64,000 bases of DNA, from positions 6,496,501 through 6,560,500 of the forward strand of contig NZ_JAPEPC010000001.1 of the NCBI RefSeq assembly GCF_026340465.1, written 5' to 3'. This document shows, piece by piece, positions 8,270-16,862 of the stretch. Position numbers and translations under genes: made by a program. Below the pieces are notes generated by a model that was given only the letters and a program-made list of their open reading frames with translations, searched no databases and had not been told where the DNA came from. Every line of letters starts with the position of its first letter. Positions within the stretch are counted from its first letter, which is position 1. Source of the DNA: Streptomyces sp. NBC_01306. GTDB lineage: Bacteria; Actinomycetota; Actinomycetes; Streptomycetales; Streptomycetaceae.

Positions 8270-9549
8270 CTGCCGAGCCCGTCTGGTACTCGACCGACAA
8301 CGCCGAGGACCTCTCCCTCGACCCCGTGGAACAGGCCGTACGCGACATCGCGGCGGGCCGGCCGGTGGTGGTCGTCGACGACGAGGACCGCGAGAACGAG
8401 GGCGACCTCGTCATCGCGGCCGAGAAGGCCACCCCCGAGATCGTCGCGTTCATGATGAGCGAGTGCCGTGGACTGATCTGCGCGCCCATGGAGGGCGACG
8501 AGCTGGCCCGGCTCGACCTCCCGCAGATGGTCGAGAACAACACCGAGTCGATGAAGACGGCCTTCACTGTCTCCGTCGACGCCGCCACCGCGCACGGGGT
8601 CACCACCGGAATCTCCGCCGCCGACCGCGCGACCACCCTGCGGCTGCTCGCCGACGGCCGGGCCGGCGCCGGGGACTTCGTACGCCCCGGGCACGTCTTC
8701 CCGCTGCGGGCCAAGCCCGGCGGCGTGCTCGTGCGCAACGGGCACACCGAGGCGGCCGTCGACCTGGCCCGGCTGGCCGGTCTGCGCCCGGCCGGCGCGA
8801 TCGTCGAGATCGCGGGGGAGGACGGGGTGATGCTGCGCCTGCCCGAGCTGGTCCCCTTCGCCCGCAAGCACGGCCTCACGATCATCTCCATCGAGGACCT
8901 GATCGCCTACCGCCGCAGCTCCGAACCGCGGGTACGCCGCGAGGCGACCGTCCGCCTCCCCACCGCCTACGGCGAGTTCACCGCGTACGGCTACCGCTCC
9001 ATCGCCGACGGCATCGAGCATGTCGCCCTGGTCCACGGGGAGATCGGGGACGGCGACGACGTCCTGGTGCGGATCCACTCCGAGTGCCTCACCGGCGACA
9101 TCTTCCACTCGCTGCGCTGCGACTGCGGCCCCCAGCTGGAAGCCTCCATGGAGCGCATCACCACCGAGGGCCGCGGCGTCGTCGTCTACCTGCGAGGCCA
9201 CGAGGGGCGCGGCATCGGGCTGCTGTCCAAGCTGCGCGCCTACGAGCTCCAGGAGCGAGGCCGCGACACCCTGGACGCCAACCTGGAACTCGGGCTGCCC
9301 GCCGACGCGCGTGACTACGGCGCCGGAGCGCAGATCCTGGCGGACCTCGGGGTACGCAGCCTGCGGCTGATGACCAACAACCCCGAGAAGACCGCCGCCC
9401 TCGTCCGGCACGGCCTGGACGTCACCGGCCGGGAGGCCATGCCCGTCCAGGCGGGCGAGCACAACCTCCGGTACCTGCGCACCAAGCGGGACCGGATGGG
9501 ACACGACCTGCCCTGGCTGGACACCACGTCCGCCTGCGGCAACCAGTAG
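8266..9549 (+). CDS. ribBA: bifunctional DHBP synthase / GTP cyclohydrolase II
   Basis: A 427-residue fusion. The N-terminal 3,4-dihydroxy-2-butanone 4-phosphate synthase (residues about 20-215) has DDEDRENEGDL, the NNTESMKTAF segment and GHTEAAVDL. The C-terminal GTP cyclohydrolase II (about 225-420) has the zinc cysteines in SECLTGDIF and RCDCGPQ, the RGHEGRGIGL loop, and MTNNPEKTAAL. All catalytic motifs are present, so both steps feeding lumazine synthase are likely active. ATG at 8266 is preceded by GGAAGGAGC, and it overlaps the upstream stop by four bases. Longer upstream reading was rejected for that reason. Confidence 0.95.
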   Translation: MTAEPVWYSTDNAEDLSLDPVEQAVRDIAAGRPVVVVDDEDRENEGDLVIAAEKATPEIVAFMMSECRGLICAPMEGDELARLDLPQMVENNTESMKTAFTVSVDAATAHGVTTGISAADRATTLRLLADGRAGAGDFVRPGHVFPLRAKPGGVLVRNGHTEAAVDLARLAGLRPAGAIVEIAGEDGVMLRLPELVPFARKHGLTIISIEDLIAYRRSSEPRVRREATVRLPTAYGEFTAYGYRSIADGIEHVALVHGEIGDGDDVLVRIHSECLTGDIFHSLRCDCGPQLEASMERITTEGRGVVVYLRGHEGRGIGLLSKLRAYELQERGRDTLDANLELGLPADARDYGAGAQILADLGVRSLRLMTNNPEKTAALVRHGLDVTGREAMPVQAGEHNLRYLRTKRDRMGHDLPWLDTTSACGNQ

Positions 9550-9607
9550 GACCGGGCCAACAGCAGACCAGCCGGCCCGAGAACGAGAAGCACGAGGAGA
9601 GACAGAC

Positions 9608-10093
9608 ATGAGCGGCAAGGGCGCACCCGAACTCACCGTGAAGAACTGCGGCGACCTGCGCGTGGCCGTCATCGCGGCCCAGTGGCACGAGAAGGTCATG
9701 GACGGCCTCGTCGACGGCGCACTGCGCGCCCTGGGCGAGCTGGGCATCGACGAACCGACCCTGCTGCGGGTCCCGGGCAGCTTCGAACTCCCGGTGGTCG
9801 CCAAGGTCCTCGCGGGCCGCGGCTACGACGCGATCGTCGCTCTCGGCGTGGTCATCAGGGGCGGCACCCCGCACTTCGACTATGTCTGCCAGGGCGTCAC
9901 GGGCGGCCTCACCCAGGTCTCGGTCGACACCGGCGTCCCGATCGGGTTCGGCCTGCTGACCTGCGACACCGAGGAACAGGCGCTGGACCGGGCCGGCCTC
10001 GAAGGATCCAACGAGGACAAGGGGCACGAAGCGGTCACCGCTGCTGTCGCCACCGCGACCACACTGCGCACGGTCAGCGAACCCTGGCGCTGA
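9608..10093 (+). CDS. ribH: 6,7-dimethyl-8-ribityllumazine synthase
   Basis: A 161-residue lumazine synthase that condenses the RibA/RibD-derived pyrimidine with the butanone phosphate. Motifs: RVAVIAAQWHEKVMDGL (ribityl-binding loop), VPGSFELPVVAK, IVALGVVIRGGTPHFDYVC with the catalytic-region His, and VPIGFGLLTCDTEEQALDRAG. Length fits the icosahedral subunit. GAGGAGA precedes the ATG by 6 bases. It is last in the rib operon; the 58-bp gap after ribBA shows no clear terminator, so it is probably in the same transcript. Confidence 0.95.
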   Translation: MSGKGAPELTVKNCGDLRVAVIAAQWHEKVMDGLVDGALRALGELGIDEPTLLRVPGSFELPVVAKVLAGRGYDAIVALGVVIRGGTPHFDYVCQGVTGGLTQVSVDTGVPIGFGLLTCDTEEQALDRAGLEGSNEDKGHEAVTAAVATATTLRTVSEPWR

Positions 10094-10127
10094 GTGGGGA
10101 CGGGGACCCCGTACTCTTAGCAGCATC

Positions 10128-10400
10128 ATGGCGAACAAAACCTTCGAAGAGCTCTTCTCCGAGCTCCAGCTCAAGGCCGCCAACGGCGACCCCTCCACCT
10201 CCCGCACCGCCGAACTGGTGGGCAAGGGCGTGCATGCCATCGGCAAGAAGGTCGTCGAGGAGGCAGCCGAGGTGTGGATGGCAGCCGAGCACGAGGGCAA
10301 GGAAGCCGCAGCCGAGGAAATCTCGCAGCTGCTGTACCACGTTCAGGTGATGATGGTCGCCCGTGGGATCTCACTCGACGACGTCTACGCCCATCTCTGA
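10128..10400 (+). CDS. hisE: phosphoribosyl-ATP diphosphatase
   Basis: A 90-residue, all-alpha MazG-like pyrophosphatase for the second step of histidine synthesis. KTFEELFSELQLK at the N-terminus, KKVVEEAAEVWMAAEHEG (the metal-binding EExxE region, with EE at about 43-44) and AAAEEISQLLYHVQVMMVARG are the family signature. It starts 34 bases after ribH; a promoter may lie in that gap (ACTCTTAGCAGC is near), but run-through from the rib operon is possible. It precedes hisG by 108 bases on the same strand. Confidence 0.93.
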   Translation: MANKTFEELFSELQLKAANGDPSTSRTAELVGKGVHAIGKKVVEEAAEVWMAAEHEGKEAAAEEISQLLYHVQVMMVARGISLDDVYAHL

Positions 10401-10508
10401 GCACCCGCCCTCGTAGATCCAGCACGCTCTCCGTCTCCGTACGTCCAGACAGTCAGCACCCCAGCACCTCAGCACCCGTAATCACTCCGCACGAAGGAAG
10501 CCGACCTC

Positions 10509-11357
10509 ATGCTGCGCATCGCCGTCCCCAACAAGGGTTCTCTCTCCGGGCCTGCGATGGCGATGCTCCATGAGGCCGGCTACCGGCAGCGCAAGGAGTC
10601 CAAGGAGCTCGTCCTCGTCGACCCGGTGAACCAGGTCGAGTTCTTCTACCTCCGCCCGCGCGACATCGCGATCTACGTCAGCTCCGGCAAGCTCGACATC
10701 GGCATCACCGGCCGCGACCTGCTGCTGGACTCCGGGGCCGAGGCGGAGGAGATCCTCCAGCTCGGCTTCGCCCGCTCGACCTTCCGGTACGCCACCAAGC
10801 CCGGCACGGCGAAGGGCCCGGCGGACTTCGGCGGCATGACGATCGCGACCTCGTACGAGGGAATCGTCGCCAAAGCCCTCGCCGAGCAGGGCGTCGACGC
10901 GGCAGTCGTCCACCTCGACGGCGCCGTCGAGACGGCCATCGAGCTGGGCGTCGCCCAGGTCATCGCGGACGTCGTCGAGACCGGCACCTCACTGCGGAAC
11001 GCCGGACTCGAAGTCATCGGCGAACCGATCATGAAGTCCGAGGCCGTCGTCATCCGCCGGATCGGAGCCGACGCCGACGAGCCCAAGGCGCAGCAGTTCC
11101 TGCGCCGCCTCCAGGGCGTCCTGGTGGCCCGGAGCTACGTGATGATGGACTACGACTGCCGGGTCGAGTTCCTGGAGCAGGCCGTGGCCCTCACGCCCGG
11201 CCTGGAGTCGCCGACCATCTCCCCGCTGCACCACGAGGGATGGGTCGCCGTCCGCTCGATGGTCGCGGCCAGCGAAGCCCAGCGGATCATGGACGACCTC
11301 TACGCACTCGGCGCCCGCGCCATCCTCACCACGGCCATCCACGCCTGCCGTCTCTGA
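10509..11357 (+). CDS. hisG: ATP phosphoribosyltransferase, long form
   Basis: A 282-residue HisG of the long class: catalytic lobes with LRIAVPNKGSLS, DIAIYVSSGKLDIGITGRDLL and the PRPP loop in ADVVETGTSLRNAGL, followed by an ACT-like C-terminal regulatory domain (about residues 205-282, ending ARAILTTAIHACRL) for feedback by histidine. A complete regulatory domain means no separate HisZ is needed. GAAGGAAG lies ahead of the ATG. Together with hisE it forms a two-gene his unit separate from the main his operon, an arrangement I know from other Streptomyces. Confidence 0.95.
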   Translation: MLRIAVPNKGSLSGPAMAMLHEAGYRQRKESKELVLVDPVNQVEFFYLRPRDIAIYVSSGKLDIGITGRDLLLDSGAEAEEILQLGFARSTFRYATKPGTAKGPADFGGMTIATSYEGIVAKALAEQGVDAAVVHLDGAVETAIELGVAQVIADVVETGTSLRNAGLEVIGEPIMKSEAVVIRRIGADADEPKAQQFLRRLQGVLVARSYVMMDYDCRVEFLEQAVALTPGLESPTISPLHHEGWVAVRSMVAASEAQRIMDDLYALGARAILTTAIHACRL

Positions 11358-11380
11358 CCAGCACGAAGGACGAACGGATC

Positions 11381-11848
11381 ATGACCGCCCCCGAACTTCC
11401 CGCCCTCCCGGTCACCTTCAGGCCGACCCGTACGCGGGTGGTGCTGCTGTCGGTGGGGACGGTCATGTTCGTCGTCCTCAGCGTCGTCTCCCTGATGCTG
11501 GAGACCCTGACGCCGGGTGAGCGTGTCTCGTTCATCTTCACCGCGGCTGTCTTCTTCGGGGTGCTGGCGCTGCTCAGCCGCCCCAAGGTCGTCGCGGACG
11601 AGGACGGCGTCACCGTCGTCAATCTCACATCCAGGCGCCGGCTGGCCTGGCCGGAGATCCTGCACGTCAATCTGCGCCCCGGCGACGCCTGGGTCTTCCT
11701 CGACCTCAGCGACGGCACCAGCCTCCCCGCCCTCGGCATCCAGCCCGGTATCGGCAAGGCCCAGGCCATCCGCGACGCCCGCGCCCTGCGCGCCCTGGCG
11801 GACTCACGCGGCCCGGCCACCGACGACCGGAGCACCCCGGCGGAGTAG
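11381..11848 (+). CDS. PH domain-containing membrane protein
   Basis: A 155-residue protein with two adjacent hydrophobic helices (about residues 20-42 and 50-68) and a bacterial PH-like domain: RPKVVADEDGVTVVNLTSRRRLAWPEILHVNLRPGDAWVFLDLSDGTSLPALGIQP. The pattern 'DEDGVTVVN...RRLAWPEI' is the standard actinobacterial PH_6-like membrane protein. It begins 23 bases after hisG and may be read on the same mRNA, though no functional link to histidine is known. A strong hairpin follows 70 bases downstream. Confidence 0.85.
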   Translation: MTAPELPALPVTFRPTRTRVVLLSVGTVMFVVLSVVSLMLETLTPGERVSFIFTAAVFFGVLALLSRPKVVADEDGVTVVNLTSRRRLAWPEILHVNLRPGDAWVFLDLSDGTSLPALGIQPGIGKAQAIRDARALRALADSRGPATDDRSTPAE

Positions 11849-11918
11849 CAGGATCCGCCCGCCGGACAGGTACGGACGGCTGAGCCCCTGACGCGCCGGG
11901 CCGCTGTTTGATTACTCT

Positions 11919-11947
11919 GGGGCGGGGCGCCAGGTGCGCCCCGCCCC
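11919..11947 (+). terminator. 12-bp GC hairpin after the rib/his unit
   Basis: Perfect stem GGGGCGGGGCGC / GCGCCCCGCCCC with a five-base CAGGT loop. It follows the PH-domain gene by 70 bases and precedes the CNNM pair. There is no U-tract, which is common for Streptomyces terminators. Confidence 0.75.
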
Positions 11948-12038
11948 GCATTCTGTGACCCACGCGGTCCGCGGGGCACCCCTGCGACATGAGGAGTGAT
12001 TCCTTCCAGCAATGGACGGATCATCCGGTAGTACGTGC

Positions 12039-12064
12039 GCCGCCCCCCTCCTGGAGGCGGCGGC
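12039..12064 (+). promoter_or_regulatory. ribosome-binding site buried in a C-rich/G-rich inverted repeat
   Basis: The only good ribosome-binding site for the first CNNM gene is GGAGGCGG just before the ATG. It is immediately preceded by GCCGCCCCCCTCC, which is complementary apart from extra Cs, so the site could be masked in a hairpin. Structure was read by eye only, and the loop geometry is tight. Confidence 0.35.
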
Positions 12065-13408
12065 ATGACCATTCCCCTTCTGCTCCTCGGAGCGGCTTTC
12101 CTCCTGATCCTCGCCAACGGATTCTTCGTCGCGGCCGAATTCGGCCTCGTCACCGTGGAGCGGCCGGACGCCGAACGCGCCGCCGCGGACGGCGACCGGC
12201 GGGCCCGCACCGTCGTACGGGCCCTGCGGGAACTCTCCTTCCAGCTCTCCGGCACCCAGCTCGGCATCACCATCACCTCGCTGGTGGTCGGAATGCTCGC
12301 CGAGCCCGCGCTCGCGGAGCTGCTCGAAGGACCGCTCACCGCCACCGGGCTGCCCGCGGGGGCCGTGTCCGGGATCAGCGTGGTGCTCGGCATGATGCTC
12401 GCCGCCGCCGTGCAGATGGTGCTCGGCGAACTGGTCCCGAAGAACTGGGCGGTGTCCAGGCCGCTCCAGGTGGCCAGGTTCGTCGCCGGCCCCCAGCACC
12501 TCTTCTCGACCGCGTTCCGGCCGGTGATCAGTCTGCTGAACACCGTCGCCAACCGGCTGGTCCGGGCGCTCGGCGTCGAGCCCGCCGACGAGCTGGCCTC
12601 GGCCCGTACCCCCGGCGAACTCGTCTCGCTGGCCCGCCACTCGGCGCAGGCCGGCACGCTGGAACAGGACACGGCCGACCTCTTCGTCAGGACCCTCTCG
12701 CTGGCCGGGCTCACCGCCCAGCACGTCATGACCCCCCGGGTGAAGGTCAGCGCACTCCAGTCGTCGGCGACGGCGGCCGACGTACTGAACCTCACCCGCG
12801 CCACCGGCCTCTCCCGCTTCCCCGTCTACCGGGAGCGCATCGACGAGGTCGTCGGCATGGTCCATCTGAAGGACGCGCTCGCCGTGGCGGTGCAGGCCAG
12901 GCACCGGACCTCGGTGGGACGGGTCGCCGTCGCACCGCTCCTGGTGCCCGAGACGCTGCCCGTGCAGCAGCTCCTGGAGCGGCTGCGCACCGAGCAGCCG
13001 ATCGCCGTGGTGGTGGACGAGTACGGCGGCACCGCCGGAGTCGTCACCCTGGAGGACATCGTCGAGGAGCTGGTCGGGGAGGTCAGGGACGAGCACGACG
13101 GCGCCGACGCCGACCGCCCCGAGCTGTCCCCGGCCCCCGCCGAGGACGGCAACCCCGCCTGGGAGGCAGACGGCAGCTGCCGGGTCCTCACCCTGCGGCG
13201 GATAGGTCTTGAGGTCCCCGAGGGCCCGTACGAGACCGTCGCCGGACTCGTGGCAGACCTGCTGGGACGCATCCCCGCCCCGGGCGACCGGGCCGAACTG
13301 CCCGGCTGGCGGCTCTCGGTCCGCAGGGTCGAGCGCTACCGCGCCGAGCGGGTGCGGCTGGTCCGTACCGCCGATGTGCCCGTCCCGGTCATGGAGGGCG
13401 TGCGATGA
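12065..13408 (+). CDS. CNNM/HlyC-CorC family transporter 1
   Basis: A 447-residue membrane protein: an N-terminal DUF21/CNNM transmembrane domain (TM segments about 1-25, 65-90, 100-125, with the family ANGFFVAAEF at about residues 18-27 and GELVPKNWAV), then a CBS pair (about 215-340, including HVMTPRVKVSALQ and VVVDEYGGTAGVVTLEDIVEELVGEV), then a CorC/HlyC C-terminal domain (about 365-440). Such proteins are Mg2+/Co2+ efflux or Na+-coupled Mg2+ exporters. The ATG at 12065 follows GGAGG. Its last four bases overlap the next gene, so the two are probably made together as a heteromer. Confidence 0.9.
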   Translation: MTIPLLLLGAAFLLILANGFFVAAEFGLVTVERPDAERAAADGDRRARTVVRALRELSFQLSGTQLGITITSLVVGMLAEPALAELLEGPLTATGLPAGAVSGISVVLGMMLAAAVQMVLGELVPKNWAVSRPLQVARFVAGPQHLFSTAFRPVISLLNTVANRLVRALGVEPADELASARTPGELVSLARHSAQAGTLEQDTADLFVRTLSLAGLTAQHVMTPRVKVSALQSSATAADVLNLTRATGLSRFPVYRERIDEVVGMVHLKDALAVAVQARHRTSVGRVAVAPLLVPETLPVQQLLERLRTEQPIAVVVDEYGGTAGVVTLEDIVEELVGEVRDEHDGADADRPELSPAPAEDGNPAWEADGSCRVLTLRRIGLEVPEGPYETVAGLVADLLGRIPAPGDRAELPGWRLSVRRVERYRAERVRLVRTADVPVPVMEGVR

Positions 13409-14505
13409 GCTTCTTCCAGCTCCTCTTCGCCGTCGCCCTGGTACTCGCCAACGGCTTCTTCGTCGGGGCGGAGTTCGCGCTCGTCTCCGTACGCCGCAGC
13501 CAGGTCGAGCCACTGGCCGCCGAGGGCTCCGCACGGGCCCGCAAGGTGCTCTACGGCCTGGAGAACCTGCCGCGGATGATGGCCGCCGCGCAGTTCGGCA
13601 TCACCGTCTGCTCGCTGACACTGGGCGCTGTCGCCGAGCCGACCGTCGCCCACCTCCTGGAGCCGGTCTTCCAGGCGGTCCGGCTGCCCGGCGGTCTGGT
13701 CCATCCGCTGGGGTACGCGATCGCTCTCGCGCTCGTGGTCTCGCTGCATCTGGTCATCGGCGAGATGGTCCCGAAGAACCTCGCCATGGCCGCACCCGAG
13801 AAGACCGCGCTCTGGCTCAGCCCCGGACTCGTCGGCTTCGCCCGGCTGTGCCGCCCGGTGACCGTCGCACTCGGGGCCTGTGCCCGGCTGGTGCTGAAGC
13901 TCTTCGGCGTCGAGCCCAAGGACGAGGTCGAGGCGGTCTTCACCAGCGAGCAGCTCAACCGGCTCGTCGAGGACTCGGGCCAGGCCGGTCTGCTGGACTC
14001 GGAGGCCCAGGAACGTCTGGAGGACGCACTGGAGCTGGGCAGCAGGCCGATCGCGGACGTGCTGATCGCCCGCGCCGAGCTGATCACGGTCGCCCCGTCG
14101 GTCACCCCGCTGATGATCGAGGAGCTGACCGTGCGCACCGGCTACTCGCGCTTCCCCGTCTGTGCGGACAGCGGCGCCTTCATGGGCTATCTGCACGTCA
14201 AGGACGTGCTCGACCTGGAGGACCGGGAACGGGCCGTCCCCCAGCAGGTCTGGCGTCCGATGGCGACGCTCCGCGCGGAGCTGCCGCTGGACGACGCGCT
14301 GACCGTGATGCGGCGCGCGGCCACCCATCTGGCCCAGGTCGCCGACGGATCGGGGAAGGTGCTCGGTCTGGTGGCGCTGGAGGACGTACTGGAGAAGCTG
14401 GTCGGTGAGGTACGGGACCCGGCGCACCGGGAAGTCCCGGCACCGCAGGTGACCCGGGTATCCGAGCCGCGCACCGACCGCAGCGAACAGGCGCTGGCCG
14501 GGTAG
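13405..14505 (+). CDS. CNNM/HlyC-CorC family transporter 2
   Basis: A 366-residue paralogue of the preceding gene: the same ANGFFVGAEFALVSVRRSQ start, a GEMVPKNLAMA motif in the membrane domain, and a CBS pair (about 205-330: RPIADVLIARAELITV... and VADGSGKVLGLVALEDVLEKLVGEVRD). It lacks the C-terminal CorC/HlyC domain found in its partner, so it is shorter by about 80 residues. The GTGC-GATGAGC overlap with the upstream stop indicates translational coupling. An obligate pair of a full-length and a short CNNM protein is usual in actinobacteria. Converges with the AAA gene 26 bases on. Confidence 0.9.
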   Translation: MSFFQLLFAVALVLANGFFVGAEFALVSVRRSQVEPLAAEGSARARKVLYGLENLPRMMAAAQFGITVCSLTLGAVAEPTVAHLLEPVFQAVRLPGGLVHPLGYAIALALVVSLHLVIGEMVPKNLAMAAPEKTALWLSPGLVGFARLCRPVTVALGACARLVLKLFGVEPKDEVEAVFTSEQLNRLVEDSGQAGLLDSEAQERLEDALELGSRPIADVLIARAELITVAPSVTPLMIEELTVRTGYSRFPVCADSGAFMGYLHVKDVLDLEDRERAVPQQVWRPMATLRAELPLDDALTVMRRAATHLAQVADGSGKVLGLVALEDVLEKLVGEVRDPAHREVPAPQVTRVSEPRTDRSEQALAG

Positions 14506-14530
14506 GCCCGGCCCCCGGGGCGGGGACCGT

Positions 14531-16432
14531 TCAGAGCGGCGGCTCCTGCTGCCCGCGACCGACCGGTCCCCGCCCCGAGAGCACCTCCCCGTACGCCTGC
14601 ATCAGGTCCGGCAGCCGCAGCGTCGACAGATCGTCCCTGCCCGGTGTGGTGGCGTACCCGGTCAGTCGCAGATCCCGGTAGGCGCAGCTCTTCTCGTACA
14701 GCGTGCGCAGGAACCGGCCGTTGCCCAGCTCGTCGATCCACCCCTGGTCCACCACATGACCGGCGATCGAGCGCAGCTCGTCCAGCGACTCCGCGTCCCA
14801 CACATCGCCGTTCTCCGTCGCCAGCACCTCGCCGATGGCGGTCAGCTCCAGCGGCCGGTAGCTCGGGAAGTCGACGCGTGAGGTGAACCGCGACGAGAGC
14901 CCCGGATTGGTGGCGAGGAGACGGTCCATGCCCTGGGGGTAGCCGGCCAGGATGACCACCAGGTGGTCGCGGTTGTCCTCGGCCCGTTTCAGCAGGACCT
15001 GGAGCGCCTCGTCGCCGTAGGCGTCGCCTTTGCTGTAACCGGAGTTGGCGAGGCTGTACGCCTCGTCCACGAAGAGCACCCCGCCGAGCGCGGAGTCGAT
15101 CAGCTCGTTCGCCTTCACGGCGGTCTGTCCCAGGAACTCGCCCACCAGATCGGCGCGCTGGGCCTCGATGAGATGGTCGCCGCCGAGCAGCCCGAGCGCG
15201 TAGAACACCCGGCCCAGGATGCGGGCCACGGTTGTCTTGCCGGTACCCGAGGGGCCCGAGAAGACGAAGTGGCGTTTCGGCGGCTGCACCGGCAGCCCCT
15301 GGCCGGCCCGCAGCCGGGCCATGTTGAGCTGCGCCGACAGCGCTTTGACCTGACGTTTGACCGGTTCCAGGCCGACCATGCGCTCCAGTTCGTCCAGTGC
15401 GCACGCCAGCAGTTCGGGGTCGGTGGGCCCGGCAGGCAGATCCGGCGGGAACTGGCCGGCGGGGGAGGGATCCCGGTCCCGTACGGTACCGGAGGGCGGA
15501 GCGGAGCCGCCGAGCGGATCGCCGCCCGGACTCCCGGGGCTCCCGGGCCGGGGATCCCGCCCCTCGGCCGGATCGCCCTCCGCGAAGGCGCTGTCCATCT
15601 GCCCGTCCACGGCGTCCTGCCCGAACCCGGCCAGTGAGACCGCGGCGTAGTCCACCGCGTCGTCGTACCCGTCGCCCTCGGAGATCGCGGCGAGCCGGGC
15701 AGCGGTGTCCATGAACGCGGGATCCACCCGGTGCACCGCCCGGTACAGCGGCAGGGCCGCGGCACTGCGCCCGGTCCCCTCATGGGCGCGGGCGAGCCAG
15801 TAGCGCAGCTCCTTGCGCTGCGGCTGCTCGCTGCGGCAGCGCATCAGCGCCGCCGAGAGCAGTGGTTCCGCTTGCCCGTACATCTCCAGGCGCACCCGCG
15901 CCATCCCGCCGAACAGTCCCGCCTCGATCCCCAGGACCGGATCGTCGACCAGCGAAGCGGTGTAACGCACCAGCCGCTCCCAGTCCTTGGCGAGGTACGC
16001 GCGGCAGGCGTGCAGGAACCGCACCTGCGGATCGGTGTCGACCGGCGGCAGCCCCGCCAGCGCCCGGTCCAGCTCCGGCACATGGCGTCCGTCCAGCCAG
16101 TGCGAGGCGTGCGCGAGGAGCAGATCGCGCGGACTCTCAAGGACCGGCTGCACCCACCAGCCCAGCCAGTACCAGGAGTTGAGGGTGCGGCGCAGCCTGC
16201 CGCGCTGCTCGCCGAACCGCTCCCGGTGCCGGAACATCCGCAGTAACGCGGTGGTGGTGTCCACCCGCAGCGCATGCAGTCCGAGCCAGCCGTCCGCCAT
16301 CCCCGGATCGAGCCGCACCGCGGCCCGGAACTCCTCCTCCGCCTGTGGGTACGCCCCCATCGTGTAGGCGTCCACGCCTCTCAGCCAGGCAAGATCGGCC
16401 GGGGCGTGCGAGCCCTGCGTGCCGAAATCCAT
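14531..16432 (-). CDS. CbxX/EccA-type AAA ATPase with TPR-like N-terminus
   Basis: About 633 residues. The N-terminal half (about 1-275) is helical with TPR-like repeats (YTMGAYPQAEEEFRAAVRLDPGMADGWLGL...). A Gly/Pro-rich linker of about 50 residues leads into a CbxX/CfqX AAA module: Walker A GPSGTGKTT near residue 392, Walker B GVLFVDEAYSL near 449, sensor-type LAGYPQGMDRLLATNPGLSSRF. This is the architecture of type VII secretion EccA, but no other ESX gene is in view. Codon 63 (16244-16246 on the plus strand) is TTA, the rare bldA-read leucine codon. ATG at 16432 follows GGGGGA; a GTG start at 16444 would add four residues. Confidence 0.85.
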   Translation of the reverse strand: MDFGTQGSHAPADLAWLRGVDAYTMGAYPQAEEEFRAAVRLDPGMADGWLGLHALRVDTTTALLRMFRHRERFGEQRGRLRRTLNSWYWLGWWVQPVLESPRDLLLAHASHWLDGRHVPELDRALAGLPPVDTDPQVRFLHACRAYLAKDWERLVRYTASLVDDPVLGIEAGLFGGMARVRLEMYGQAEPLLSAALMRCRSEQPQRKELRYWLARAHEGTGRSAAALPLYRAVHRVDPAFMDTAARLAAISEGDGYDDAVDYAAVSLAGFGQDAVDGQMDSAFAEGDPAEGRDPRPGSPGSPGGDPLGGSAPPSGTVRDRDPSPAGQFPPDLPAGPTDPELLACALDELERMVGLEPVKRQVKALSAQLNMARLRAGQGLPVQPPKRHFVFSGPSGTGKTTVARILGRVFYALGLLGGDHLIEAQRADLVGEFLGQTAVKANELIDSALGGVLFVDEAYSLANSGYSKGDAYGDEALQVLLKRAEDNRDHLVVILAGYPQGMDRLLATNPGLSSRFTSRVDFPSYRPLELTAIGEVLATENGDVWDAESLDELRSIAGHVVDQGWIDELGNGRFLRTLYEKSCAYRDLRLTGYATTPGRDDLSTLRLPDLMQAYGEVLSGRGPVGRGQQEPPL

Positions 16433-16674
16433 CACGTCCCCCACAGACCGTGCCCCCGTACCGTGCCGCCGGGCTCGGCGCCCTGCGACCTGTGAACCGC
16501 TGTGCAGCGGACGGGAATTGACCGGCGCCGCCCGAAGGGCATCGTACCTGCGCAGAGGCCCGGTACCGAAGGGTGCCGGAGTACTGGGTGCCAGGGGGAG
16601 AGGGCTTGCTCACGGTGACCGAGGGTGAGCGATCAGCGAGACCGGGAGTCCGGTTGGGGAGGGAATGGGCAGAA

Positions 16675-16712
16675 CGAAGCCCCCGATCACGGGGGAACAA
16701 CCGGGGGCTTCG
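16675..16712 (-). terminator. 11-bp stem hairpin
   Basis: CGAAGCCCCCG at 16675-16685 pairs perfectly with CGGGGGCTTCG at 16702-16712 around a 16-base loop. It lies downstream of the P-loop kinase gene and upstream of the AAA gene, both on the minus strand, in a 430-bp stretch without a gene. It probably ends the kinase transcript. Confidence 0.65.
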
Positions 16713-16720
16713 CGTCTGCG

Positions 16721-16738
16721 GCGGCTTCGAAAAGCCGC
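16721..16738. terminator. 7-bp stem tetraloop hairpin
   Basis: GCGGCTT-CGAA-AAGCCGC, a short perfect stem-loop 8 bases from the larger hairpin. The two together look like a tandem terminator. I see nothing else convincing in the rest of the 16433-16862 gap: no coding frame with Streptomyces codon bias and no tRNA. Confidence 0.5.
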
Positions 16739-16862
16739 ACATTGAGAACGTAAGACCTGTACGGGCCCTGGGTCAAGCGGAGTTGAAGCACTGGAACGGC
16801 GGTTTTCCGCCGGGCGCCGGTCCTGGGGAGAGGTCATGACTATGCGTGACCAAATGGATCGC

